A stretch of DNA of 64,000 nucleotides from Colletes latitarsis (taxonomy: Eukaryota; Arthropoda; Insecta; Hymenoptera; Colletidae), in assembly GCF_051014445.1 (NCBI RefSeq), contig NC_135144.1:682001-746000 (forward strand). Direction: 5' to 3'. The position numbers and the translations under genes are program-made. Below, piece after piece: positions 20,861 through 33,732 of this stretch. Position 1 is the first letter of the stretch. Each line of letters begins with the position of its first letter. The notes below the pieces were generated by a model, which was not told the DNA's origin, did no database searches, and saw only the letters and a list, made by a program, of their open reading frames with translations.

Positions 20861-23800
20861 AGATCCTGGGTTTTTTTCGGGTTTGAATCACGTAGTAATG
20901 TGGTAACAAACTGAAGCAGTCAATAAAACCTGGTTTCGATCAATATTTTAGAGGAACACACCGGTTAGGTCTGGGATTTGCGCGCATATGGCTTATACTT
21001 TCGCCTTTTTCGCAAACTTGTTGGCCAGATCCTGGGTATTTTCCGTGTTTGAATCACGTAGTAATGTGGTGACACACTGAAGCAGTCAATTAAACCTGGT
21101 TTCGATCAATATTTTAGAGGATAACGCCGGTTAGGTCTGGGTTAGGTCTGGGATATGCGCGCATCTGGCTTATACTTTCGCCTTTTTCGCAAACTTGTTG
21201 GCTAGATCATGGGTTTTTTTCGGGTTTGAATACCGCAGTAATGTGGTACCACACTGAAGCAGTCAATTACACCTGGTTTCGATCAATATTTCAGAGGATA
21301 ACACCGGTTAGGTCTGGGTTAGGTCTGGGATATGCGCGCATCTGGCTTATGCTTTCGCCTTTTTCGCAAACTTGTTGGCCAGATCCTGGGTATTTTCCGT
21401 GTTTGAAACGCGTAGTAATGTGGTAACACACTGAAGCAGTCAATTAAACCTGGTTTCGATCAATATTTTAGAGGATAACACCGGTTAGGTCTGGGTTAGG
21501 TCTGGGTTATGCCCGCATCTGGCTCATGATTTTGCCTTCTTCGCATACTTGTTGGCCAGATCCTGGGGTTTTTCCGTGTTTGAATCACGTAGTAATGTGG
21601 TAACACACTGAAGCAGTCAATTAAACCTGGTTTCGATCAATATTTCAGAGGATAACACCGGTTAGGTCTGGGTTAGGTCTGGGAAATGCGCGCATCTGGC
21701 TTATACTTTCGCCTTTTTCGCAAACTTGTTGGCCAGATCCTGGGTATTTTCCGTGTTTGAATCACGTAGTAATGTGGTAACACACTGAAGCAGTCAATTA
21801 AACCTGGTTTCGATCAATATTTTAGAGGACAACACCGGTTAGGTCTGGGTTAGGTCTGGGTTATGCCCGCATCTGGCTCATGATTTTGCCTTCTTCGCAT
21901 ACTTGTTGGCCAGAACCTGGGTTTTTTTCGTGTTTCAATCACGTAGTAATGTGGTAACACACTGAAGCAGTCAATTAAACCTGGTTTCGATCAATATTTC
22001 AGAGGATAACACCGGTTAGGTCTGGGTTTCGTCTGGGTTATGTCCGCACCTGGCTCATGATTTTGCCTTCTTCGCATACTTGTTGGCCAGATCTTGGGTT
22101 TTTTTCGTGTTTGAATCATGTAGTAATGTGGTAACACACTGAAGCAGTCAATTAAACCTGGTTTCGATCAATATTTTAGAGGATAACGCCGGTTAGGTCT
22201 GGGTTAGGTCTGGGAAATGCGCGCATCTGGCTCATGATTTTGCCTTCTTCGCATACTTGTTGGCCAGATCCTGGGTTTTTTCGTGTTTGAATCACGTAAT
22301 AATGTGGTAACACACTGAAGCTGGTAATTAAACCTGGTTTCGATCAATATTTTAGAGGATAACACCGGTTAGGTCTGGGTTAGGTCTGGGTTATGCCCGC
22401 ATCTGGCTCATGATTATGCCTTCTTCGCATACTTGTTGGCCAGATCCTGGGTTTCTTCTGGTTTGAATCACGTAGTAATGTGGTAACACACTGAAGCAGT
22501 CAATCAAACCTGGTTTCGATCAATATTTCAGAGGATAACACCGGTTAGGTCTGGGTTAGGTCTGGGATATCCGCGCATCTGGCTTATGCTTTCGCCTTTT
22601 TCGCAAACTTGTTGGCCAGATCCTGGGGTTTATCCGTGTTTGAATCACGTAGTAATGTGGTAACACACTGAAGCAGTCAATTAAACCTGGTTTCGATCAA
22701 TATTTCAGAGGATAACACCGGTTAGGTCTGGGTTAGGTCTGGGAAATGCGCGCATCTGGCTTATTCTTTCGCATTCTTCGCATACTTGTTGGCCAGACCC
22801 TGGGTTTTTTTCGTGTTTGAATCACGTAGGAATGTGGTAACACACTGAAGCAGTCAATTAAACCTGGTTTCGATCAATATTTCAGAGGATAACACCGGTT
22901 AGGTCTGGGTTAGGTCTGGGTTATGCCCGCATCTGGCTCATGATTTTGCCTTCTTCGCATACTTGTTGGCCAGATCCTGGATTTTTTTCGTGTTTGATTC
23001 ACGTAGTAATGTGGTAACACACTGAAGCAGTCAATTAAACCTGGTTTCGATCAATATTTTAGAGGATAACACCGGTTAGGTCTGGGTTAGGTCTGGGTTA
23101 TGCCCGCATCTGGCTCATGATTATGCCTTCTTCGCATACTTGTTGGCCAGATCCTGGGTTTCTTCTGGTTTGAATCACGTAGTAATGTGGTACCACATTG
23201 AAGCAGTCAATTAAACCTGGTTTCGATCAATATTTTAGAGGATAACGCCGGTTAGGTCTGGGTTAGGTCTGGGAAATGCGCGCGTCTGGCTCATGATTTT
23301 GCCTTCTTCGCATACTTGTTGGCCAGATCCTGGGTTTTTTCGTGTTTGAATCACGTAATAATGTGGTAACACACTGAAGCTGTCAATTAAACCTGGTTTC
23401 GATCAATATTTTAGAGGATAACACCGGTTAGGTCTGGGTTAGGTCTGGGTTATGCCCGCATCTGGCTCATGATTATGCCTTCTTCGCATACTTGTTGGCC
23501 AGATCCTGGGTTTCTTCTGGTTTGAATCACGTAGTAATGTGGTAACACACTGAAGCAGTCAATCAAACCTGGTTTCGATCAATATTTCAGAGGATAACAC
23601 CGGTTAGGTCTGGGTTAGGTCTGGGTTATGCCCGCATCTGGCTCATGATTTTGCCTTCTTCGCATACTTGTTGGCCAGATCCTGGATTTTTTTCGTGTTT
23701 GATTCACGTAGTAATGTGGTAACACACTGAAGCAGTCAATTAAACCTGGTTTCGATCAATATTTTAGAGGATAACACCGGTTAGGTCTGGGTTAGGTCTG

Positions 23801-26800
23801 GGTTATGCCCGCATCTGGCTCATGATTATGCCTTCTTCGCATACTTGTTGGCCAGATCCTGGGTTTCTTCTGGTTTGAATCACGTAGTAATGTGGTACCA
23901 CATTGAAGCAGTCAATTAAACCTGGTTTCGATCAATATTTTAGAGGATAACGCCGGTTAGGTCTGGGTTAGGTCTGGGAAATGCGCGCGTCTGGCTCATG
24001 ATTTTGCCTTCTTCGCATACTTGTTGGCCAGATCCTGGGTTTTTTCGTGTTTGAATCACGTAATAATGTGGTAACACACTGAAGCTGTCAATTAAACCTG
24101 GTTTCGATCAATATTTTAGAGGATAACACCGGTTAGGTCTGGCTTAGGACTGGGTTATGCCCGCATCTGGCTCATGATTTTGCCTTCTTCGCAAACTTGT
24201 TGGCCAGATCCTGGGTATTTTTCGTGTTTGAATCACGTACTAATGTGGTAACACACTGAAGCAGTCAATCAAACCTGGTTTCGATCAATATTTCAGAGGA
24301 TAACACCGGTTAGGTCTGGCTTAGGACTGGGTTATGCCCGCATCTGGCTCATGATTTGGCCTTCTTCGCATACTTGTTGGCCAGATCCTGGGTATTTTCC
24401 GTGTTTGAAACACGTAGTAATGTGGTAACACACTGCAGCAGTCAATTAAACCTGGTTTCGATCAATATTTTAGAGGATAACACCGGTTAGGTCTGGGTTA
24501 GGTCTGGGTTATGCCCGCATCTGGCTCATGATTTTGCCTTCTTCGCATACTTGTTGGCCAGATCCTGTGGTTTTTCCGTGTTTGAATCACGTAGTAATGT
24601 GGTAACACACTGAAGCAGTCAATTAAACCTGGTTTCGATCAATATTTCAGAGGATAACACCGGTTAGGTCTGGGTTAGGTCTGGGAAATGCGCGCATCTG
24701 GCTTATACTTTCGCATTCTTCGCATACTTGTTGGCCAGATCCTGGGTTTTTTCGTGTTTGAATCACGTAGGAATGTGGTAACACACTGAAGCAGTCAATT
24801 AAACCTGGTTTCGATCAATACTTTAGAGGATAACACCGGTTAGGTCTGGGTTAGGTCTGGGTTATGCCCGCATCTGGCTCATGATTTTGCCTTCTTCGCA
24901 TACTTGTTGGCCAGATCCTGGGTTTTTTTCGTGTTTGAATCACGTAGGAATGTGGTAACACACTGAAGCAGTCAATTAAACCTGGTTTCGATCAATATTT
25001 TAGAGGATAACACCGGTTAGGTCTGGGTTAGGTCTGGGTTATGCCCGCATCTGGCTCATGATTTTGCCTTCTTCGCATACTTGTTGGCCAGATCCTGGGT
25101 TTTTTTCGTGTTTGAATCACGTAGTAATGTGGTGACACACTGAAGCAGTCAATTAAACCTGGTTTCGATCAATATTTTAGAGGATAACACCGGTTAGGTC
25201 TGGGTTAGGTCTGGGTTATGCCCGCATCTGGCTCATGATTTTGCCTTCTTCGCATACTTGTTGGCCAGATCCTGGGGTTTTTCCGTGTTTGAATCACGTA
25301 GTAATGTGGTAACACACTGAAGCAGTCAATTAAACCTGGTTTCGATCAATATTTTAGAGGATAACACCGGTTAGGTCTGGGTTAGGTCTGGGTTATGCCC
25401 GCATCTGGCTCATGATTTTGCCTTCTTCGCATACTTGTTGGCCAGATCCTGGGTTTTTTTCGTGTTTGAATCACGTAGTAATGTGGTAATACACTGAAGC
25501 AGTCAATTAAACCTGGTTTCGATCAATATTGTAGAGGATAACACCGGTTAGGTCTGGGTTAGGTCTGGGTTATGCCCGCATCTGGCTCATGATTTTGCCT
25601 TCTTCGCATACTTGTTGGCCAGATCCTGGGTTTTTTTCGTGTTTGATTCACGTAGTAATGTGGTAACACACTGAAGCAGTCAATTAAACCTGGTTTCGAT
25701 CAATATTTTAGAGGATAACACCGGTTAGGTCTGGGTTAGGTCTGGGTTATGCCCGCATCTGGCTCATGATTTTGCCTTCATCGCATACTTGTTGGCCAGA
25801 TCCTGGGTTTTTTTCGTGTTTGAATCACGTACTAATGTGGTAACACACTGAAGCAGTCAATTAAACCTGGTTTCGATCAATATTTTAGAGGATAACACCG
25901 GTTAGGTCTGGGTTAGGTCTGGGTTATGCCCGCATCTGGCTCATGATTATGCCTTCTTCGCATACTTGTTGGCCAGATCCTGGGTTTCTTCTGGTTTGAA
26001 TCACGTAGTAATGTGGTACCACATTGAAGCAGTCAAGTAAACCTGGTTTCGATCAATATTTTAGAGGATAACGCCGGTTAGGTCTGGGTTAGGTCTGGGA
26101 AATGCGCGCATCTGGCTCATGATTTTGCCTTCTTCGCATACTTGTTGGCCAGATCCTGGGTTTTTTCGTGTTTGAATCACGTAATAATGTGGTAACACAC
26201 TGAAGCTGTCAATTAAACCTGGTTTCGATCAATATTTTAGAGGAAAACACCGGTTAGGTCTGGGTTAGGTCTGGGTTATGCCCGCATCTGGCTCATGATT
26301 TTGCCTTCTTCGCATACTTGGTGGCCAGATCCTGGGTTTTTTTCGTGTTTGAATCACGTACTAATGTGGTAACACACTGAAGCAGTCAATTAAACCTGGT
26401 TTCGATCAATATTTTAGAGGATAACACCGGTTAGGTCTGGGTTAGGTCTGGGTTATGCCCGCATCTGGCTCATGATTTTGCCTTCTTCGCATACTTGTTG
26501 GCCAGATCCTGGGGTTTTTCCGTGTTTGAATCACGTAGTAATGTGGTAACACACTGAAGCAGTCAATTAAACCTGGTTTCGATCAATATTTCAGAGGATA
26601 ACACCGGTTAGGTCTGGGTTAGGTCTGGGAAATGCGCGCATCTGGCTTATTCTTTCGCATTCTTCGCATACTTGTTGGCCAGATCCTGGGTTTTTTTCGT
26701 GTTTGAATCACGTAGGAATGTGGTAACACACTGAAGCAGTCAATTAAACCTGGTTTCGAACAATATTTCAGAGGATAACACCGGTTAGGTCTGGGTTAGG

Positions 26801-29333
26801 TCTGGGTTATGCCCGCATCTGGCTCATGATTTTGCCTTCTTCGCATACTTGTTGGCCAGATCCTGGGTTTTTTTCGTGTTTGAATCACGTAGTAATGTGG
26901 TAATACACTGAAGCAGTCAATTAAACCTGGTTTCGATCAATATTGTAGAGGATAACACCGGTTAGGTCTGGGTTAGGTCTGGGTTATGCCCGCATCTGGC
27001 TCATGATTTTGCCTTCTTCGCATACTTGTTGGCCAGATCCTGGGTTTTTTTCGTGTTTGATTCACGTAGTAATGTGGTAACACACTGAAGCAGTCAATTA
27101 AACCTGGTTTCGATCAATATTTTAGAGGATAACACCGGTTAGGTCTGGGTTAGGTCTGGGTTATGCCCGCATCTGGCTCATGATTTTGCCTTCATCGCAT
27201 ACTTGTTGGCCAGATCCTGGGTTTTTTTCGTGTTTGAATCACGTACTAATGTGGTAACACACTGAAGCAGTCAATTAAACCTGGTTTCGATCAATATTTT
27301 AGAGGATAACACCGGTTAGGTCTGGGTTAGGTCTGGGTTATGCCCGCATCTGGCTCATGATTATGCCTTCTTCGCATACTTGTTGGCCAGATCCTGGGTT
27401 TCTTCTGGTTTGAATCACGTAGTAATGTGGTACCACATTGAAGCAGTCAATTAAACCTGGTTTCGATCAATATTTTAGAGGATAACGCCGGTTAGGTCTG
27501 GGTTAGGTCTGGGAAATGCGCGCATCTGGCTCATGATTTTGCCTTCTTCGCATACTTGTTGGCCAGATCCTGGGTTTTTTCGTGTTTGAATCACGTAATA
27601 ATGTGGTAACACACTGAAGCTGTCAATTAAACCTGGTTTCGATCAATATTTTAGAGGAAAACACCGGTTAGGTCTGGGTTAGGTCTGGGTTATGCCCGCA
27701 TCTGGCTCATGATTTTGCCTTCTTCGCATACTTGGTGGCCAGATCCTGGGTTTTTTTCGTGTTTGAATCACGTACTAATGTGGTAACACACTGAAGCAGT
27801 CAATTAAACCTGGTTTCGATCAATATTTTAGAGGATAACACCGGTTAGGTCTGGGTTAGGTCTGGGTTATGCCCGCATCTGGCTCATGATTTTGCCTTCA
27901 TCGCATACTTGTTGGCCAGATCCTGGGTTTTTTTCGTGTTTGAATCACGTACTAATGTGGTAACACACTGAAGCAGTCAATTAAACCTGGTTTCGATCAA
28001 TATTTTAGAGGATAACACCGGTTAGGTCTGGGTTAGGTCTGGGTTATGCCCGCATCTGGCTCATGATTTTGCCGTCTTCGCATACTTGTTGGCCAGATCC
28101 TGGGGTTTTTACGTGTTTGAATCACGTAATAATGTGGTAACACACTGAAGCTGTCAATTAAACCTGGTTTCGATCAATATTTTAGAGGATAACACCGGTT
28201 AGGTCTGGGTTAGGTCTGGGTTATGCCCGCATCTGGCTCATGATTTTGCCGTCTTCGCATACTTGTTGGCCAGATCCTGGGTTTTTTTCGGGTTTGAGTC
28301 ACGTAGTAATGTGGTAACACACTGAAGCAGTCTATTAAACCTGGTTTCGATCAATATTTCAGAGGATAACACCGGTTAGGTCTGGGTTAGGTCTGGGAAA
28401 TGCGCGCATCTGGCTTATACTTTCGCCTTCTTCGCATACTTGTTGGCCAGATCCTGGGTTTTTTTCGTGTTTGAATCACGTAGGAATGTGGTAACACACT
28501 GAAGCAGTCAATTAAACCTGGTTTCGATCAATACTTTAGAGGATAACACCGGTTAGGTCTGGGTTAGGTCTGGGTTATGCCCGCATCTGGCTCATGATTT
28601 TGCCTTCTTCGCATACTTGTTGGCCAGATCCTGGGTTTTTTTCGTGTTTGAATCACGTAGGAATGTGGTAACACACTGAAGCAGTCAATTAAACCTGGTT
28701 TCGATCAATATTTTAGAGGATAACACCGGTTAGGTCTGGGTTAGGTCTGGGTTATGCCCGCATCTGGCTCATGATTTTGCCTTCTTCGCATACTTGTTGG
28801 CCAGATCCTGGGTTTTTTTCGTGTTTGAATCACGTAGTAATGTGGTGACACACTGAAGCAGTCAATTAAACCTGGTTTCGATCAATATTTTAGAGGATAA
28901 CACCGGTTAGGTCTGGGTTTGGTCTGGAATATGCGCGCATCTGGCTTATACTTTCGCCTTCTTCGCATACTTGTTGGCCAGATCCTGGGTTTTTTTCGTG
29001 TTTGAATCACGTAGTAATGTGGTAACAAACTGAAGCAGTCAATAAAACCTGGTTTCGATCAATATTTTAGAGGATAACACCGGTTAGGTCTGGGTTAGGT
29101 CTGGGTTATGCCCGCATCTGGCTCATGATTTTGCCTTTTTCGCAAACTTGTTGGCCAGATCTTGGGTTTTTTTCGTGTTTGAATCACGTAGTAATGTGGT
29201 AACAAACTGAAGGAGTCAATTAAACCTGGTTTCGATCAATATTTTAGAGGATAACACCGGTTAGGTCTTGGTTAGGTCTGGGTTATACCAGCATCTGGCT
29301 CATGATTTTGCCTTCTTCGCATACGTGTTGGCC
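20861..29333 (+). repeat. 177-bp satellite array 2 (about 48 monomers)
   Basis: It has the same first 166-bp monomer and left edge as array 1, then two monomers that array 1 lacks (before the TTTCAATCACG monomer at about 21930). Local higher-order structure differs: a 4-monomer block of 705 bp is repeated (marker ATTTTTTTCG at 22981 and 23686), and an 8-monomer block of about 1,414 bp is repeated (marker GTAGAGG at 25531 and 26945). The right edge has the private forms ATACCAGCATCTGG and GAAGGAGTC, shared with array 3 but not array 1. Each standard monomer has two TTAGGTCTGGG copies; a few near 24130 and 24310 read GGCTTAGGACTGGG instead. Confidence 0.95.
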
Positions 29334-30956
29334 ACGTGTTGACGATAAAACTGTAAGATAAAGGATGAATTTAGTTCCAAGTTCCTAAAATTTTCCAAAT
29401 CATAGATTTAAAAATGATTTAGATATTTACATGATTTTAGTGTGGGTATTTATACAAGTATGTAAATCTCTATTTATGCATAACATGTTACCCCTAAATG
29501 GGCAAGTTAATGAATTATATACATGTTAATTGTATAATAATAACCCTTTGTTCCTCATAAAAATTCACAACTGAATTGCTATCATTCTAAAAAAATCCAT
29601 CCCAAAATATATTATCAAAACTAGTAATAAATTATTTGAACAAGGTGATAACAGATTTGAAATATTTAATAAAATTTAAATACCAGATATTGATAGTATT
29701 AATAAAATATAATATTAATACTATTTTGACACTGTTATTTGATTTTAATATTAATTATAGATACTTTGATTATTGATTTATTAAAACATAAAGTTAATGA
29801 AGTCCCAGTAGATTATAAATATTTTAAAGAGCATGAATTAGCATAGAATTTCATAAAAAATTTGATGAGTGATAGAAGTAACTTGAATAATCTGAATTTT
29901 GTAGCTTTTACTATATCTTTGGATATGGAATCACAGATTCATTTTATTAATAAAAATAGAGATAGTACTGATGATTTACTCAGGCTCGTTAAAGTAAGTG
30001 GGCCAAGTGGGAAGAATATTAAGATAGATGGATAGATATTGGTAAAAGTATTCTTCTTGTCCTTATATAGGAAATCTTTAATATTACAAATAAACTCTTT
30101 CTGTAAAATCTTGAACTTATCATTATAATTTATAGAATTAAAGTCAACGCATCTAATAATGAAAGTGAACTGAAGTATTTTATAGACTTGTCAAGAACGT
30201 TTTTTGGTATATTCCTAGCAAACGACCCGTTCAACGATCGGGATGAGTTATACGTAATTCGATTCGTCTAATTCAGTATATTATTTCATTAGTATATGCA
30301 TTTCATTATCTGCGGAAATTCGGTATTTTTACAAAGTAACTAAGTATTTTAAATATATTCTGATAGGTTCACAGGTGGAAACAAGCGACTGTCGTTACCT
30401 GTGTTCAAAATGCCAGCTAGTAAAATGCTAATTTGTTAACAATAACATTTGTTGAATGAAATTTCTGCTATTTCTGCAAATATCTCATTGAATAAATCAC
30501 CATCTTTCTATTATATATACATTTACTAAATACATAATGGCTCAGGTATCCAATGAAGTTACTCTTATTGGAAATATAAAATATTGATAGTATTATATGT
30601 TAGAAAAAAGTGGTGTCTTCAATTTAATTCATGTAAGCATCAGTAATGAGATCTTGAAAATTGACGCTGTGATTAATTTTCAAATGGCCTCTGTGCCATT
30701 ATTTCTACAACAAAATGTTGATTCATCAGTCTCTATCTACTCTACCCTTCCACAATTGCTGCGCAGTATTTTTATTTAATGTTAGTTATATAATATATCA
30801 CGACATTGCTCATAATTATACGTTAGCATATATGGTAATTTTAAAACAATATCTGTAACTGAGTTTGTTTTTAGAAAACCACGTTCTTTGCTTTTCAAAT
30901 ATCTTTATATAATGCAATGGCTTTTAAAAACTAAGGGTATAAACATCTCACCGTAA

Positions 30957-31309
30957 ACCGTAAATAGTTTACATTTTAAAGATCCAGAAACAGGCGCTCA
31001 TACGAATAAAACAGAAACTACGTGGAAGCATAGTAAACACTTTTTGCCTGAATATTGTCGGTTAGTATTTGCAGTTCCACACGTTTTTTAATATGTTTTT
31101 CTAACATATAATACAAAATAATAAATATTATATTTTCTATTTTCAGCAAAAAAGATAATTTCATTGGGTACTTAAGCCATTACGTGTTTTATAAACCTTC
31201 CAAGCAAGGAAAGGATGATTTATTTAATCAGTTCTTAAAAGAAATTTCAGAAATTTCATTTGATGATGATCGATTCTGTAAAAAATCAAAATATACCAGA
31301 CTTAGATGA
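30957..31309 (+). pseudogene. ISXO2-like transposase remnant, unit 2
   Basis: This is a copy of 14267-14583 with intron 31061-31146. The codon that is TGA in unit 1 is CGA here (31271), so the frame continues 12 codons to TGA at 31307. Gly-to-Phe-type change near TACGTG (GTT in place of GGT context) also separates it from unit 1. It is still only a C-terminal fragment. Confidence 0.6.
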
Positions 31310-31673
31310 TAATGAAATTTAATAATAAAAACAAGTTAAACCAACGTACTGCGTACAATAGTAATTTACTATATATTGTAAACACTGTCAGCGACGGGGA
31401 GACATTTTTTACTGTTGCTGCATGTACTGTCTACATACCTGGTTTTAATACTGTCCACCTGACCGACTCGTGGAAGTTCTATGCCTAAAAAAATGATTTT
31501 TATGCATCATACAAATTCTTCTACAAATTCCCATTTGACAATGTAGAATAGATCCAATTGGATAAATTATTTATAATTTTTAAAATGAACATAGCAACGA
31601 TGGTCACTAGTTTCTATCTGTGAACCTGTCAAAAAATCTACTTGACCTTATTTTTTTACTGTAACTTTTTATA
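31310..31673. other. Spacer left of copia, unit 2
   Basis: Same spacer as 14584-14911, continuing to the left target-site duplicate; the part after 31601 is missing from unit 1. The matching piece in unit 3 is 53348-53711. No gene recognised. Confidence 0.5.
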
Positions 31674-31678
31674 ATAAC

Positions 31679-31793
31679 TGTTAAAATACTGTTTATATTA
31701 TTTATTATAATGAATCTTGTTACAAAACAAACACACTTATTTTCCATTGTGAAAAGAAAACTTAAAAACTAAAAGAACATTCCTCTACATGTG

Positions 31794-31843
<50 letters not shown>

Positions 31844-31846
31844 GCG

Positions 31847-31893
<47 letters not shown>

Positions 31894-31973
31894 CCCACAC
31901 TACCCCTCTTATCTGAAACGGTAAACTCCTAAACACTAAAGAAACTAACGAATTTTAAGTCATATTTCTAACA
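31679..31973 (-). repeat. Copia 3' LTR, expanded (295 bp)
   Basis: Compared with the 188-bp 5' LTR, it contains a long (CA)n(CG)n(CA)n tract (about 31801-31891) and a following CCCCACACTACCCC to GAAACGGTAA block. Outside these the LTRs differ at about three bases, for example CTACATGTG against CGACGTGTG. Confidence 0.85.
31801..31891. repeat. (CA)n(CG)n(CA)n microsatellite in LTR
   Basis: The tract alternates purine and pyrimidine throughout, with a CG core of about 13 dinucleotides. The sister tract at about 53837-53929 has a shorter CG core and longer CA flanks. Such tracts can adopt Z-DNA; here that is only a possibility. Confidence 0.85.
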
Positions 31974-31995
31974 CGCCTTCTTGACTTAAAATTTA

Positions 31996-33510
31996 TCAAA
32001 ACAACAACAAAAATTTTGCCTTTCCTAACGATTTAGTCAGTACATCTGCAATTTGATCGTCCGTAGTCACACTTATTAGTCCCTTTTTTCATAATCATAA
32101 ACAAAATGATAACTTATATCTATATGCTTGGAATTTTTTGAAAATTTTCCATTTTTTGATAAGGCTATCGCTCCAATATTGTCTTCATATATTTTTACTG
32201 GATTGTCATTCTTCACGTCAAAAACAGATAAAATGCCCTTAATTGGAATGATTTCTTCTACACAATCAGCAAGAGCGTAGTATTCAGCATGCGTTGAGGC
32301 TCTGGAGACAATTTTTTGTTTTTGCGATTTCCATAGTACTACATTTCCAAAAACTCGTATGATTATCCCTGTAGTCGATTTTCTGTCCGTAGTGTCTGCA
32401 GCCCAATCAGCGTCAACAAATGCATCCATTATTTCCTGAGTAGTTGAGTTATAAACAAGATTTATGGAACGAGTGTGATACAAGTATTTTAGAACACGTG
32501 TGCTGTCATAGCTATTTTGGAATCGACTTAGGTAATTGACCGCAAATGAAATGTCTGGGCGAGTACCATTTGCAATATACAATAATGCTCCAATTAAATT
32601 CCTATATTTCAGTTCTTCATCCACTATATCAGCAGGTTCAATTTTTCGATTCATTTCCATAGGTGTATCGAACCTTTTACTATTTATTATTCCGTACTTA
32701 TGACTAAGATTTTCAATATATTTTTCTTGATTCAAGTATATTTCCTCTTTACTTTGGTTACGTTGTACTTCAATTCCCAAGTATTGCTTTATTTGTCCCA
32801 AGTCTTTCATGCGAAATCGTTTATTAAGCATGATCTTAACTTCATCTATAGCCATTTCATTTATACCACTGATTAATATATCATCCACATATAAAATAAT
32901 ATATATTTTTGTGTCGTTTATCTCTCCAGTATACAGACAGTAATCATAATCAGATCTTTTAAAATGCAAGCTTATCATGTAATTATGAAAACAATCATAC
33001 CAGTCACGTGGACTTTCTCTCAATCCATAAAGCGCCTTCTTAAGTAAACAAACCTTATCTGACTGTATATTACTACCATCAGGAGGGTAGATGTAAACTT
33101 CAGACTTGATATTTCCGTTTAAAAAAGCTGTTTGAACATCCATTTGTTCTATTTTTAAATTTTTAACACATGCAATTGACAGCAACACCTTTAGCGTGCT
33201 CATTCTTGCAACCGGTGAATAAACTTCTTCATCGCTTTGGTACAACTGTTGGAAATGCGACTTTGGCGACAATGCGCGCTTTGCATACTCCATCTGTCTT
33301 AATTCTATATATCCACTTTACTTCAATTATTTTCTTATTTATTGGAACGTTGACCAAATCCCATGTGTCGTTTTCTTTTAAACCATCAAGTTCTTGTTTC
33401 ATAGCCGCTTTCCATTTTCTTGACTCTTCGCAGTTCAATGGTTCTTGGTAATTTTCAGGTATCAAAGCATTGCAATAGTTTGTATATACGACATGATCAT
33501 CAAATTTCAC
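31996..33510 (-). pseudogene. Copia reverse transcriptase and RNase H, frameshifted
   Basis: The N-terminal RT piece (33510-33229, 93 codons) has the KWxYxxKxxG...KARIVA block. A frameshift in the 33229-33293 overlap leads to a 405-codon frame, 33293-32076. In that frame are the first catalytic Asp (residue 52, in QMDVQTAFLNG), the YVDD box (135-138), the C-terminal thumb (residues about 160-250) and RNase H with Asp at 294/296 in DADWA, Glu337 and Asp371. It stops at a run of A/T next to 32076; a typical copia tail with DQIADVLTKSLG is in another frame down to about 31996. Two frame breaks make it non-functional. The same breaks occur in the unit 3 copy. Confidence 0.85.
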
Positions 33511-33617
33511 AACATTTCACACATTATGTTACGCTTGGGGCGTGTATCTTATTTAACTTCCTCAGTTTTGCTGCATTGATCATCGTCAGTTTTATTTTCT
33601 TTTATTTTCAAAACTCT

Positions 33618-33653
33618 TTCTTCTTCTTCTTCTTCTTCTTCTTCTTCTTCTTC
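33618..33653. repeat. (TTC)12 microsatellite inside copia pol linker
   Basis: The tract encodes a mono-residue acidic or basic run, depending on frame, in the segment between integrase and reverse transcriptase on the minus strand. The unit 3 copy (55654-55686) has 11 repeats, one of the few differences between the two elements. The surrounding linker, 33511-33732, is out of frame with both neighbours. Confidence 0.85.
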
Positions 33654-33732
33654 TTTTGGCGTTTCCCCTTCGTATTTTTCTTCGTTATCAGTATTTCTAT
33701 AAATGGTATATCTTGCACGTGACGACTTACAA

